From Lindgomyces ingoldianus (taxonomy: Eukaryota; Ascomycota; Dothideomycetes; Pleosporales; Lindgomycetaceae): a stretch of DNA of 64,000 bases. Below the pieces are notes generated by a model. That model had not been told where the DNA came from. It was given only the letters and a program-made list of their open reading frames with translations, and searched no databases. A program made the position numbers and the translations under genes. Shown piece after piece: positions 1 to 10,584 of this stretch. The number at the start of each line of letters is the position of its first letter. Position 1 is the first letter of the stretch. The stretch is from NCBI RefSeq assembly GCF_010093535.1, contig NW_022985203.1, positions 346,143-410,142 on the forward strand. The letters are read 5' to 3'.

Positions 1-2422
1 TTATTTTTAATTATAAACTTAAATCTTTATAAGGCCTAGTTATATAATTAGTAGAGGTAGCAGAACTTCTTAATCTCTTCTAGCACTGCAGCATTAATGT
101 TGTGGCTAGCGCTAGTTAGCATCTTCTAGAGTCTTTCTATGCAGGGGTGTCTAAATTAGTAGTAGAGGCAGTAGAGTTCTAATTTAGTAAAGAAAGACAT
201 AAATTCTTTTTTACTAACATTAAAAAAAAAGTGTCTTTATTTTTATATAATAAAGACAGTAGTTTTATCTTTACATATAATAACATTTAAAATGTTATTA
301 AAGTATGCCCTAAGTTAGTTAGCATCTACTAGTAATAGCAGAAATAGTGTTAGAGTCTTTAGAATATAGTATGTAACTAGACTAATTAGGTTCTAGATTT
401 GTATAGTACTAATTAATCCCTTTAGTGTCTAGCCTTTAAAGCTAATATTTATTTAGCTAGGTATCTAATTAATTTTTATATATAAGTTTTCTTATATGTA
501 TGCCTTAAGTTAAAACTTACTAATAGTAAAGATCTTTACTGCGCCTATGTTCTATAGTTTGCCTTAGTATACTGTATAGTATTAGTTATTAAGAATAAAC
601 TGCTTAGCATATTCTTTAGGTTTAATGCTGTAGATGTCCTCTTTTGTTACACAGTGTAGATAAGTAGTAGAGGTAAGGTAGTTAATAGCTTTTTTAGTAT
701 TCTTACTCTTTTATTTTATTTCTTTTATATTATGTAAATTATTTTTTTTTTAAAGTAACTTTTAAAGTCTTAGATGTATAAGGTAATAGCTTTATATAAT
801 AAGGTCTTATTATAAAAATCTTTATATAAGGCAATGTACTAGTTCTTTGCTTATGTATAGTTATTATAAGAGTAGTTTAATAACTAACATCTTTCTTTAT
901 AGTAGACAAAGCACTTCTTTATCTATATGCAGTTATCTCTAGATTGTGGCCTAAACTTAGATAGAGATTTTTTATGTTATTCTTTTTTACATAAAGAGAA
1001 GCTTTCTTTTTGTTGTGCAAACTTTTATTATGTAGAGTTATATTAGCAGTCTGTGTAGTATGCATTAGGTAGTTCCTAGAAGTATTAGTTTACCCTTTAG
1101 TTTATAGTAACTTAAAGTAATGCCTATAAGTTACTAAATAAAGCTTTGCATAAAGGCTTAATAGTAAACATAGCATGTTCTAGTTTTAGTTGTCCTTAAC
1201 AGGCTTATATAACAGTAGTGTGCAGTAGAACATCTTCTTAGAATTCTATTCTTAGTGCCCTTTATATAAGCGTAAGCTTATTAATTATTATTTTAAAGAC
1301 TTTATATAAACTCTTATTAAAGTTCTTTTATTAGCATTATGTAAAGGTTATTATTGTCTAGTTTGTCTAGTACTAGCTATAGTTTACATTAGTGTTAAAG
1401 TAACTACTTAAAGTGTTATATAAATGCTTCTAGTTATGTCTAGGGCCTATGTTATGCATATAGTACATATTTGCCTAACCTTTTAGGATATCTAGAAAGA
1501 TGTCTGTGTACTAAGTTTTCTAAATATTTAGCTATTAACATAGATTAATAAAGATCCTTATTTTATTTATAAAAATGTTATATAGTTAACTTATGTAGTT
1601 ATTATTCTTTTTTTATGCCTTTTAAAATTATATAATTTTATTTACTAGGAGTTTTTCTTTAGCAGTTTCCCTCTAGGGTGGAAGTTTATACAGGTTGTAA
1701 TGTAGTATAGATTGTGCAGGTGGTATTAGTGGTGCATACACTACTGCAGGCGGTGGTGTGTACAATTAAGGGTGTGGAGCAGGCGTTAGGTAGGGTAGCA
1801 TGTATTGTTTGTACAGTAATTAGTGTAGTGCTAGCTAAAGTGTAGAAGCAGGTAATGCTAGTATGTTTAGTGTTAATAGCAGCATTATGTTTAGTCTGCT
1901 TCTGTGCAGAGCTTTATATAGTAATAAAGGTTACATATAAAGCTTTTTTAGTGCAATTACCTTTCTTTATGCTATATTATACAGCTTCTAGGCTTAGGTA
2001 CCTTTAGTGCCTAGCTATAGTGTGATTCCTTTGTCCTCTAGCACTTATATAAGCTCTTTTTTAAACATGTAGCTAAGTGCTAAGAAGTCTTATAGTATTT
2101 ATCTTTTAAAATCTTTTATATACGCACTTAGAAAAGTAGCGCCCTTCTAAGTTATTATATGTAAATTAGTAATTATATAGCTTATATATAATTAAGTCTA
2201 TAAGCTTGTTAAAGCTTCTAACATGTTAATCTTATTATTCTAGTACTTTAGGCTAGTCTTGTTCTGTAGTGTTGCCTTTAATATCCCTATGTTCTTTATA
2301 AGTTATTTATATAATAGAAATTGTTCTTTATTTTTTTTATTATTACACAAAGTTATTAGTTGCTAATAGAATTTTATTATAATAGTATAGTTAATTATTT
2401 TTCTAGTAAATTGCGCAGGTAC

Positions 2423-2654
2423 TGCTGTTGTCTAGCTACTAAGTTATGCAGCTTTAATAGCTTTAGTATGCGCCTTACACTATCTCCTTCTTACTTTGTA
2501 CAGTAGCAGAGCTTGCTGTGTAATGTAAAGGATTAATGTGCTATTGTCTAGCTGCTAGGTTGTGCAGCTTTAGTAGCTTTAGTGTGTGTTTTACACTATC
2601 TTCTTTTTACTTTATATAGTAGCAGAGCTTGCTATATAATGTAAAGAATTAATC
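2423..2654. repeat. Tandem duplication, 2 x 116 bp
   Basis: Two head-to-tail copies, 2423-2538 and 2539-2654, both starting TGCT(G/A)TTGTCTAG. By eye every difference between the copies is a transition (A/G or C/T) except the final base. A 7-bp start of a third copy follows. This is what RIP of a duplicated segment would leave. Confidence 0.85.
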
Positions 2655-2668
2655 TGCTATTCTAAAAG

Positions 2669-2784
2669 ATAAGTAACTAAATAAAGTACTTTATAAAGTA
2701 TAAGTACTCTGCTGTTACTTTTCTTAAGAAATAAGTAATAAAATAAAGTACTTTATAAAGTGTAAGTACTTTATTATTACTTTT
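2669..2784. repeat. Tandem duplication, 62-bp period
   Basis: Two copies beginning ATAAGTAA at 2669 and 2731 share the core AAATAAAGTACTTTATAAAGT and diverge towards their ends. The core contains the palindrome AAGTACTT. It directly follows the 116-bp tandem pair and lies in the same RIP-degraded block. Confidence 0.75.
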
Positions 2785-2956
2785 ACTAATTTATAGTTAA
2801 TTAAATTAACTACTAATTAGTGTTAAATAGGCTCTAATAGCTAGCTGCTTATAGTATAAGCACTTAAGTAGCAAAAGTAAGAGTAGTGTACAGTGTGCAC
2901 AGTGTATAAGGTAGGTAGAGTAAGGGCAACATGTTTCTAGTTCTATTACTCTTGTC

Positions 2957-3057
2957 TTTCCTCTGTACAGAGGAAAAGGGGGATATCTAGATGTTCGCGC
3001 ACAGAGGTTCGCGCACGAGCATCATGTGACAGAGATACGTGGTCCTGCTCGTGCGCG
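2957..3057. repeat. GC-rich island with a 20-bp palindrome and a 12-bp-arm hairpin
   Basis: Positions 2957-2976 form a perfect 20-bp palindrome centred on GTAC. Positions 3010-3021 and 3046-3057 are perfect 12-bp inverted arms (CGCGCACGAGCA and its complement) around a 24-bp loop, and GTTCGCGCAC occurs twice just upstream. This segment kept its CpG and CpA content inside a RIP-degraded block. It may be the terminus of a small element; function unknown. Confidence 0.7.
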
Positions 3058-3100
3058 ATCGCTCGTATCCAGACTGTGACGCTGCTGCTGCGTACGGACA

Positions 3101-3140
3101 CTTAGTAATATTTTCCTTAGTAATATTTTCCTTAGTAATA
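3101..3140. repeat. Short tandem repeat, 15 bp x 2.7
   Basis: The unit CTTAGTAATATTTTC is repeated exactly at 3101, 3116 and, partially, 3131. It lies immediately after the GC-rich island. Confidence 0.85.
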
Positions 3141-3600
3141 TAAGCAGCTAGAGCTAAAAGCTTGCTCCTTACTATTTAGTGTTTAATCTAGTGCTTTTGT
3201 AGCTGTGTAGCTTTAATTATTACCTCTAATAGATAGCTATAATTATTAGTTATAGTACAGCTAGCAGCACTTAAACACCTCTTACACTTATAGCTTATAG
3301 CTAGGATAGTAAGAAAAATGAAAGTAATCTTAACGTTATAAAAAATAAAATAGCTTAATTTACCTTTAGTAAGCTACTACTATAGAGAATCTCTATGTAG
3401 TAATAAGTAATTCTTCTAAAGATTAGAGTATGTATGTTATAATTAGGCTTAACCTTAGCTGCTTGCAGCTATATTAGACTAGAATAGATAAAGAACAATT
3501 AGCTAGATGCAGCAAGGCATAGTTAAATGCAGTAAGTCACAGAATAAGAAAGTTGTATGTATATAAGCAGTAGCAAATCTCTACCTTAAAGAGCAGCAAT

Positions 3601-3782
3601 GTAAGGACAGAGCTCTGTATCACTGCGCCAATACAATTAAAAAGGTGCGAATAATCAACCAACAGTCAATCTGCGTACAGAATAGTATATATACCTGTCG
3701 CGCGTAAGGACCGCCGTACAAGCCGCTGTCGGCCTTACAATGCATTATCATTCTTTTGTAAGGACTAGCCTAGCGGCCTTAC
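3601..3782. repeat. Island with repeated GTAAGGAC / GGCCTTAC motifs
   Basis: GTAAGGAC occurs at 3601, 3704 and 3758. The partly complementary GGCCTTAC occurs at 3731 and 3775. Pairs therefore form imperfect inverted repeats (3704-3738 and 3758-3782) in a less-mutated island. They look like ends of small nested elements, but no target duplication was recognised. Confidence 0.5.
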
Positions 3783-4138
3783 ATTTAATAGCTAAACTTA
3801 ATAGATTTATATAATTTTAACTAATAAAGTTTTAAGTTTTTATAAAAATAGTATTTTTAAATAGTTAATAGTAATATTAAATTAACTTAATAAGGCCTAT
3901 AAAGCTGTAAAGTATAAAAATAAGTAATTTTATAATAAAAAGTAGTTAGTAATAAGCATTGTTTTAATTTTAATAAGCTATGTTATTTAGATAGGTACGC
4001 GAAGTCTTCTAATAGCAGCTAAATTAGTGTTACACATAAGATTTTCTACTCATTAGCCTTTTAAAGCAGCTCTAGTGCCTACTTTTTAAAATGCTAGATT
4101 AAGCCTTATAAACTATCCTAAAAGGGTAACTGTATGCT

Positions 4139-4250
4139 GTACTACAGACAGTACTTAGAGCAATAGCTATTGTACGCACTAACAGAAGATTGCTGTAAGC
4201 ACGTACAGCTCAAATTAACTGTACAGCGTACTCAGTACTGTCCGTAGTAC
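4139..4250. repeat. 17-bp inverted repeat pair
   Basis: The arm at 4139-4155 (GTACTACAGACAGTACT) and the arm at 4234-4250 are inverted with one mismatch, separated by 78 bp. They sit where the RIP-degraded block gives way to normal composition. They could be termini of a MITE-like element; no transposase and no clear target duplication are visible. Confidence 0.5.
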
Positions 4251-4584
4251 GGCCTATTGGGCACGCTACATGTAGCTATAAGGTTGGTGGATAAAGTGCC
4301 TCGGTTTATATCTGGGCAAGGTCTGCCATATATTGGCAATGATTGCCCTTGTCGTCCAATGGCAGTTTAGCACGTCGGATTCGTAACGCGGTACTCGACT
4401 GGAGCACGTGGTATTAGAGATGAACAGCCGGTCTCTTTGCTGAGAGACGTGAACCATGGTTAGGAGGCTCAACACATGCTAGCGTTCGCAGAGTAGATAT
4501 AGTAAGAGCTCTCATACTAACAGCAGGCTTAGTCGCAATACCTTTTTGACCTTTTGTTTTGTAGACGTATCTTCTGTGGTATAG

Positions 4585-5010
4585 CTTGCACTCTGGGGAG
4601 GAGCTAGTGCAATCGAGCTGAATATAAGCCCATCGAACCTATCTTTCCCGAGATCACCCTCATCGAGTCTCCCGGCATCAAGCGAGGCAGGCAGGATCAT
4701 TTACGACCTCGCGGACAATATCAATGTTCGCCCAAGGGACCCAAAATGCGAAGTGTCTATTGAGAGACTCCTCAGTGTGTTCAAGGCAGTGGAGTGAGTC
4801 AAGGTTCCGGCTAGTTCGAATACATTCCTTGGCAAAGACTATGTAAAGAAAATATTTCTCAGTTTAGATGTAGGTGGACTTTCGTTTCCATCAGATCAAC
4901 CGGAAACTCTGGAAAAGTATAGATCCCAACGTAGATCTATGAAATTGAAAGAACTAGCCAAGTTACGATTATGGAGAATTCCAGACAAAAGCCAAGAATT
5001 TTCTGGCTAA
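4585..5010 (+). other. Coding-like two-exon frame lacking a start (gene fragment or decayed gene)
   Basis: I do not recognise this. A frame open from 4585 to 4793 joins, through a well-formed 69-nt intron (4794-4862, donor GTGAGT, acceptor TTCTCAG), to a frame at 4863-5010 that ends in TAA. The joined frame is 118 codons in phase. Its residues look protein-like, for example IIYDLADNINVRPRDPKCE in the first exon and DLDVGGLSFPSDQPETLEKY across the junction. There is no ATG upstream in frame; the region just before is close to the RIP block, so a 5' exon may be lost or mutated. Further coding-like pieces occur at about 5000-5200 and 5296-5625 but in frames I could not join. A decayed gene and an unresolved multi-exon gene are both possible. 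Confidence 0.35.
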
Positions 5011-7272
5011 AACAGCTTTGCTTTGCGCTCAATCCAGAATGTGTAAGTTTTGGAGGTCTCAGGGTGATACTTGATATTAAACGCTATACTGCAGTGTCGT
5101 GCGCACCGTTCCAACCAGTAATATTGCACCATATAATCTCGCCAACTAAGTCCACGTCGCCCCAGAGAACATGCCCTTCGTAAGCGAAGGCCGCTTCCTG
5201 CACTACCGACCCTCATGAGAACCACTCTTGACTACGAAGAATCTTCAGGGACTTCCAGCGCAAGTTCGATAAGATAGGGTCATCGGGACCAGGAAGTGAA
5301 AAGGAGTCTTAAGGTCAATCTTTTCGAATGTTCGAAGACCATGGCATTCACGCCAGTTGTTCAGGACGTTGCAAGTATTGCATGGCTGAAATTGTCTAAT
5401 CCCAAAAAGATCAACGCCCATTTCGCTATTCTGTATATTCGGCCTGCGAGAAAGACTAGATGGTTCTTCTCTTTCCGTGAGTGTGAATCAATGCCGATCG
5501 AATCTGACCGTTGTCGAGGTGTGATATATGAAGCATCAAGCATGTCGCAAGATTCAGCGGACATAAAAGGATGCCTTTTAGCCTGTCGATCAAAACCCGT
5601 TTGCTCTATTGGAAGTAGCCGTTAAAATAGAAGGTCGTGATAGCAAGAGCTAAGCTTGCCATATATCATCGGGTGTACAAGGCGGAGATAATTGCGGCTT
5701 CGTCGACGGCAGCGAGTGGAGAGGAAGCCCGCGTGGCGTTTGTGAAGCGGTATGTCGCTCAGCGTGCATGAAGCGAGCGCGGGATCGGCCCGGGACCTGT
5801 CCATCCTCCCGGAACATTTTCCATTATAGTCTTCTCAATGATAGCGATGGAGCAAACTTCCAACTAGTTCTCTTCCTCTAACTTCCATAAGCTCCACCCA
5901 TCCAAGATTTCATTCGGAATTCTTCTTCGTTTCGACATAGATGGTCTTAGTTTCCTCTCGTGCTCCTGCTCCTTAACATCATTTTGTAATCCCCTTCCAC
6001 ATACATCCATCACACAAGCCCTGACTCCTATTCTCAACCCGATGTTCCGTTTCCGGGCACGGCCTACCAAGCCGTAGTGTCTCCGCATCAGAGCAGATCC
6101 TCAGCACCGGTCCGTTTCCTGGCTGGGGTTGTGCGACCCAGTGATTGCACTTATGAAGCGTGTAAAGAATATAACACATCGGGGAGGTCTAATCGGGATC
6201 TCGGTCGAGCAAGGAATGAAGTTCGGTCGCACTTATTGGAAGGGTGGTTGGTGTGATGAGAGACCAGAGTGGTATTTAAAGACACCTTACGTAAAGAATC
6301 AAAGGGGAGCCCAGGAAATTCGGCGAAGGTGAGGAAAAGTATCGTTAGCTAAGGAGGAGAAGAGGTGCACGCATGCGATCTGGATCGTTCTATTGATATG
6401 GGAACACGCTCCGTCCGCTCTGAAGAGTGTGTCCGGGGCTTTCTGATTAACGCATCAATCGGAGCTCCATCGCAAGGAAAAGTGAAGAATGCCAATGGCT
6501 TGAACCTAGGTGTTAGGTTTCAATGAGTTCGAGAAGAGAAGTGATAAGAGAGTCAAGAAAGGAGACCGAGGAGTTTTTTTTTTAAAATTGGACTTTTGAA
6601 AAAGCAATGGCAGAAAGTTACGCGGATCGAAGTAGTACATGCGCGATCCCGTCTGCAGGGGCGCGGAGCAATATTCCATTCTTGCGAAACATTGATGATA
6701 TCGATCCGGAGACTTGGAGATGCCAGATATGAAGAGACTGGCTCGAAGCGATGGGACGAGGATCGGAATTCCTGCTGGAAGGTAGTTCAAAAAGCAACGT
6801 GGGAGACTGTGGTAAGGCCATACAGGAATCCAAGTGCTAGGTAGCATCCGAGATTCAATTTGCGATGTGACCTTTGCGTATCGGTACGCCAATGGAGAGT
6901 GATAGAGTCTTCATAGTTCAGCTTTGGGGTGTTGCTGTCGAGAGGTGGAAAGTAGGCGCTAGGCCCAATCCAGATCACGCGGAAAGCACAACCATCTCTG
7001 TCCTTGTAGGGGAAGCGAGATTAACAATTCAATTACGTCATTCTAAATTGCGTGCGGCCAGAAAGGACAGGGGTTAGTGTCTTCAGATGTACGTAAATGT
7101 CTTCGGGTGGTATTCTACATGCATTCACCACTGCTATATATTCAACCAGCAGTACCACGGTTCGATGCTTCCACCATATCGGGGCCGAATCTTTCCCACA
7201 CGTATACACAACATCTTGGTTTTCTAAAAGCTGGCGCTTCACATCCCAATCCATAAAAGCGCCTGCTTCTTT
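5011..7272. other. Intergenic stretch with only short frames
   Basis: Only short open frames on both strands (the longest about 128 codons, at 6506-6892 minus), without recognisable motifs or convincing codon patterns. It includes the downstream region of the minus-strand hydrolase gene. I see no RNA gene or repeat here. Confidence 0.5.
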
Positions 7273-9746
7273 CTACAACCCATTCTCCTCCACCCTCCCT
7301 ACCCCCATCAACCCCCCCGCTAACCCCTTCATCCTCCGTCCTAACAAATCATCTTCACTCGCCAAACTGACAAGGCTCTTCCTTCTACCGTCCTTACTGC
7401 CTCGCTTTCCCTTCCCCTTCCCCCTTCCGTTCAGCCCGCCATTCCCATTCGGCGTGGGACGTTGGGCGACCTTTGGGAAGAACGTGGCGTCGAGTGTCGG
7501 CGACAATGGTTTTCCCTTCCCTCTGGAAACGCCAGAGTTGCGGACGACTGTCATTTCAAGAGGCCGGTCTTCTTCTGCAGAGGATGCGGTTTCGGAACGC
7601 TTGTGATGTCGTCGCCGGCCATTGCTCAGGTCGTTGACGGCTTCGGCGAGGCCTAGCGTTGCACCGGAGCCAAAATAATCACTACCCTCCCGCGCTGTTC
7701 TATGTCTAATGGGTCCCCCCGTCGTCGATGTGTCCAGAGTACCATTCATCGCCTCTTGGCGGAACTCCTCTGACCGCTCCGCCCATTCAAAGGCTTCGGT
7801 CATCCATTTACTGCAACGCAGGATGTATTTCCAACCCTCAGGAAACACACTTACGAATTGCAGGAAGCCATGACTGATACCTGGTATGAGGTCGACGTTC
7901 ACCCAATCTTCTTCTTGGAAGTCGCCGCGCGCCCAATATAGCCCCATCTCTTTACCAAAAATCCACTCTGCCCGTTTCGCTTGTCTTAATCGTCCGGCGA
8001 AAATGGCAGTGTCGTCAACGAGGGGATCACGCTCACCTGTAAGCATCCATGTCCGTGGAAACTTTGCGAGAAGGGATTCCGGGGCGAGGAGAGGCGAGAG
8101 AAGGAAGTCGGTACTGAAATCCGGGCGGTTATGTGGGCCAATGTAGAGGATGATCATGGCGCGCATCATTTCGGGGGTGAGAATGCGATCGTTGAAGTAG
8201 GATATCATACTCGACATTGCCAGGCGAGTTCTGAGAGCATGAGCCGGGGGCGCCGGGGTTAGGGGCTGCGTGCCTGTTCCTAGGTTTTTTGGGATAGGAG
8301 TAATTCCTGGCGTTGAAGGGTCTGGTTTTTGGACCGTAGCGTCTGTGGTTGATCGCTTAAGGTTAGTGTTCGCCGGAGACAAGCCCGACTGACTGTCTAT
8401 GCCAGTATGAGCAGCTGAGAGTCGGATCATCGTTTGAGGGGATCTGAGTAGGACTTTCGAGCTTGTAGGCGTTGGCGCCGGAGAACCAGGATTCGGGAGC
8501 GCAGTCGGGCGGTCTTCATCGCTCTCGTCATCAGATACACCGGGTGTATTTGGGGCAAGATGGCGGTAATCATCACTCTTCCGCCGTAGAATTAGGCGGT
8601 TGGTCTTACGCACTCTTCGGTCGCGAATCAACGCCATTTGTTCATCCGTCATCCAGTTCCCGATGTTCATATCCAACGCAGGATAGATTAGAATAACACC
8701 GACTGGAGGTGGAAGCTCGCGTTCACCCTGCCACTGCCGTGTTTCTGTCGACCCGGATTGAAGAATCATCAGGACCATGCCGACTGCGAGATTTCCCCCG
8801 GCAGAATCCCCCGAGACAACAATTTTAGGTTCCAGTTCCCCCGAGAGCCCCATACATCGACCCCGCGTCGCCACGATCGTATGGTAGACGTCGTAGCACT
8901 CGTTCAATGCATACGGATACGGAAACTCGGGTGCCTTCTTATAGTCGAGGCTTAAAACTGGGAGCCCTGACTTCCCAGCCCACCCCATAAGCTTGTCATC
9001 GTGGTTCCTCGGATCCATGGCCACGAAACCCCCTCCTGGGATATCCAACACAACCTTGTCATGCTTCTTCAAGGCCGAGAGCGGGCCATTAAAATACAAC
9101 CATCCCTGCACCGGCTCCTTATAAGAGCTCTCCTTTGGCCTTGGTATCCTAATCTTGCGCGGTGGGTAAACCATCAGTCGTGGCCTCATCAATGTCGTCA
9201 AAGCCGCTAAATATGGCGTCGTGCCCTTGTTCCAGCTAACGCGCAGATGGTCCACGGTCAATGTGCCTCGGATCTTCCTAGCTTTCTCATCCGCCTGTTC
9301 CGCGCATATCATATAGTAGATGCTAAACACCAGCGAACAGAAATCCCGCAGTCCTTTGCGGCGTATGTGCATAGCAGACCAGAAGCCCGCGTCTAGCGCT
9401 GTCGTAACCCATGTTGCGCGAAAGTAGGAGCGCGAGTAGAGGTTTGAGAGGGGCTCGGGGCATTCGAGGCCGATGAGCTTGCCAAAGTTTCGGGCGGCAT
9501 AGAGGTAGAGGAGGGTTATGACGAGCGATTGCCAAGTGGTGAGTTTCTTGGAGAGGAGAGCGGATATGCGACGGATAATGGGTGGGCCATGGCGGTCACC
9601 TCTTCGCAGGTGTTAGTGCTTGAAAATATCTCTATGGACGTGGTATGAGCGCACCTGTAGAGGTAGAAGGACCAAAAGGATACTACGGCAAGCACTTGTA
9701 TCTTGCGGAACTGGACAGAGGGTCTGCCCAGGACATGATCTACCAT
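7273..9746 (-). CDS. Hormone-sensitive-lipase-family alpha/beta hydrolase (membrane-associated lipase/esterase)
   Basis: Predicted 806 aa from two exons, 9746-9655 and 9601-7273, with a 53-nt intron (donor GTGCGC at 9654, CTAAC branch site, AAG acceptor). The N-terminal 130 residues contain hydrophobic segments, so membrane association is likely. The catalytic domain shows the oxyanion-hole GGG motif (IPGGGF, about residue 220), the nucleophile motif GDSAGG (Ser about 297), an acid in GERDPLVDD, and the catalytic His in GISHGF. This is the HSL/alpha-beta hydrolase-3 arrangement, which hydrolyses acyl esters; the true substrate is unknown. An acidic, Pro/Ser-rich insert of roughly 140 residues separates the nucleophile from the Asp-His half. 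The C-terminal tail is basic, Gly/Lys-rich. Start chosen because the first exon joins in phase and encodes a natural N-terminus. Confidence 0.85.
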
Positions 9747-10584
9747 TGTTGATTAGTGTGCGGTTTCGCAAAGTGAATATGTTTATCCATACCAATCATA
9801 TTCACAAATGAACCTTGAAAGCGTTTGCCTCAAGACTCGAGGCTTCCGTACGTGAGTCCAACGTGAGTCGACCGTCGGGGATCCGCAAGCTAGCTGCGGC
9901 ATTAAGAGGTTTGATTGCAGGGCACAGCACACAGGAGGGATAGCAAAGAGGAAAAGAGACAGAAGAAGTCAGCCGTAGTCCATAATGGCGACGACACGAT
10001 CCGGAGACGTGCTCCGAGTTAGACGCTGGACGCCGGGGTTCTGGCATGTGACGGGTTCTGCTAGCCATGTGAAAGGCGATGACAACCATCCGCACTCGGT
10101 TTTATTCGCTTGCGGCTGAGCCACACCTGGTGACGCACTAGCCACATTTACCCTTGGTCGCTGCTTTCGCCAAGGCAAAGTGCTCTCAAAATAGAGGGTG
10201 GAGAGATGCAGCCAGTGCCATAAAGGCTGCTGATACATTAATGCTTTATGGTTTCCCCTTCGTGCTCCATTCCACTGGACTGGGATGATTCCGACCGCCC
10301 GGTCAGCAAACGGTTTCCTGAAGCAAGGGAGCACAGTCAGCGGTAAGGCACAGTAAATAGGATTCGAAAATCATATTCACTTCTACATGCCCTAGATGCT
10401 CGCCCAAATCCCAGATATCGCCAACTATATACTGCTAGCAGCCAGCTGTTGTCAATATTATATAAGCCCAAAAGTCCATCCTCTGCCCCAAGATCCCCTT
10501 AATGAAAGCTTTGCGCTAGGCACAACATCGCCCGTCTTCTTATCATTGAGAAATCTCCCTTAAAAACAACTATTTCGGATTGTC
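9747..10584. other. Intergenic region
   Basis: It lies between the 5' end of the hydrolase gene and the 3' end of the HMG-box gene, both minus strand. It holds no convincing frame and presumably contains the hydrolase promoter. No repeat was seen. Confidence 0.5.

Larger units (their letters stand above)
1..4137. repeat. RIP-degraded AT-rich repeat block
   Basis: Strongly AT-rich DNA in which TA is very frequent, CA is rare, and stop triplets occur in every frame, so no reading frame of useful length survives. This is the expected product of repeat-induced point mutation (CpA to TpA) on transposon or other repeated DNA in Pezizomycotina. No transposase or reverse transcriptase motif could be recognised, so the parent element is unknown. 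Small GC-richer islands (about 2950-3100 and 3590-3785) interrupt it. The block fades out at about 4.1 kb. The sequence shows the composition; the RIP assignment is inference, helped by the transition-only divergence of the tandem repeat at 2423-2654. Confidence 0.85.

Noticed and set aside
2423..2784. CRISPR-like array
   Set aside because: Two-copy tandem duplications without spacers, in a eukaryotic genome; explained by repeats with RIP.
1..4137. Named retrotransposon in the AT-rich block
   Set aside because: No reverse transcriptase, integrase or transposase motif could be traced after allowing for C-to-T decay, and no long terminal repeats were seen.
7097..7606. 169-codon plus-strand frame
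   Set aside because: Mostly antisense to the well-supported hydrolase gene; Pro/Phe-rich shadow of its Gly/Lys-rich C-terminus.
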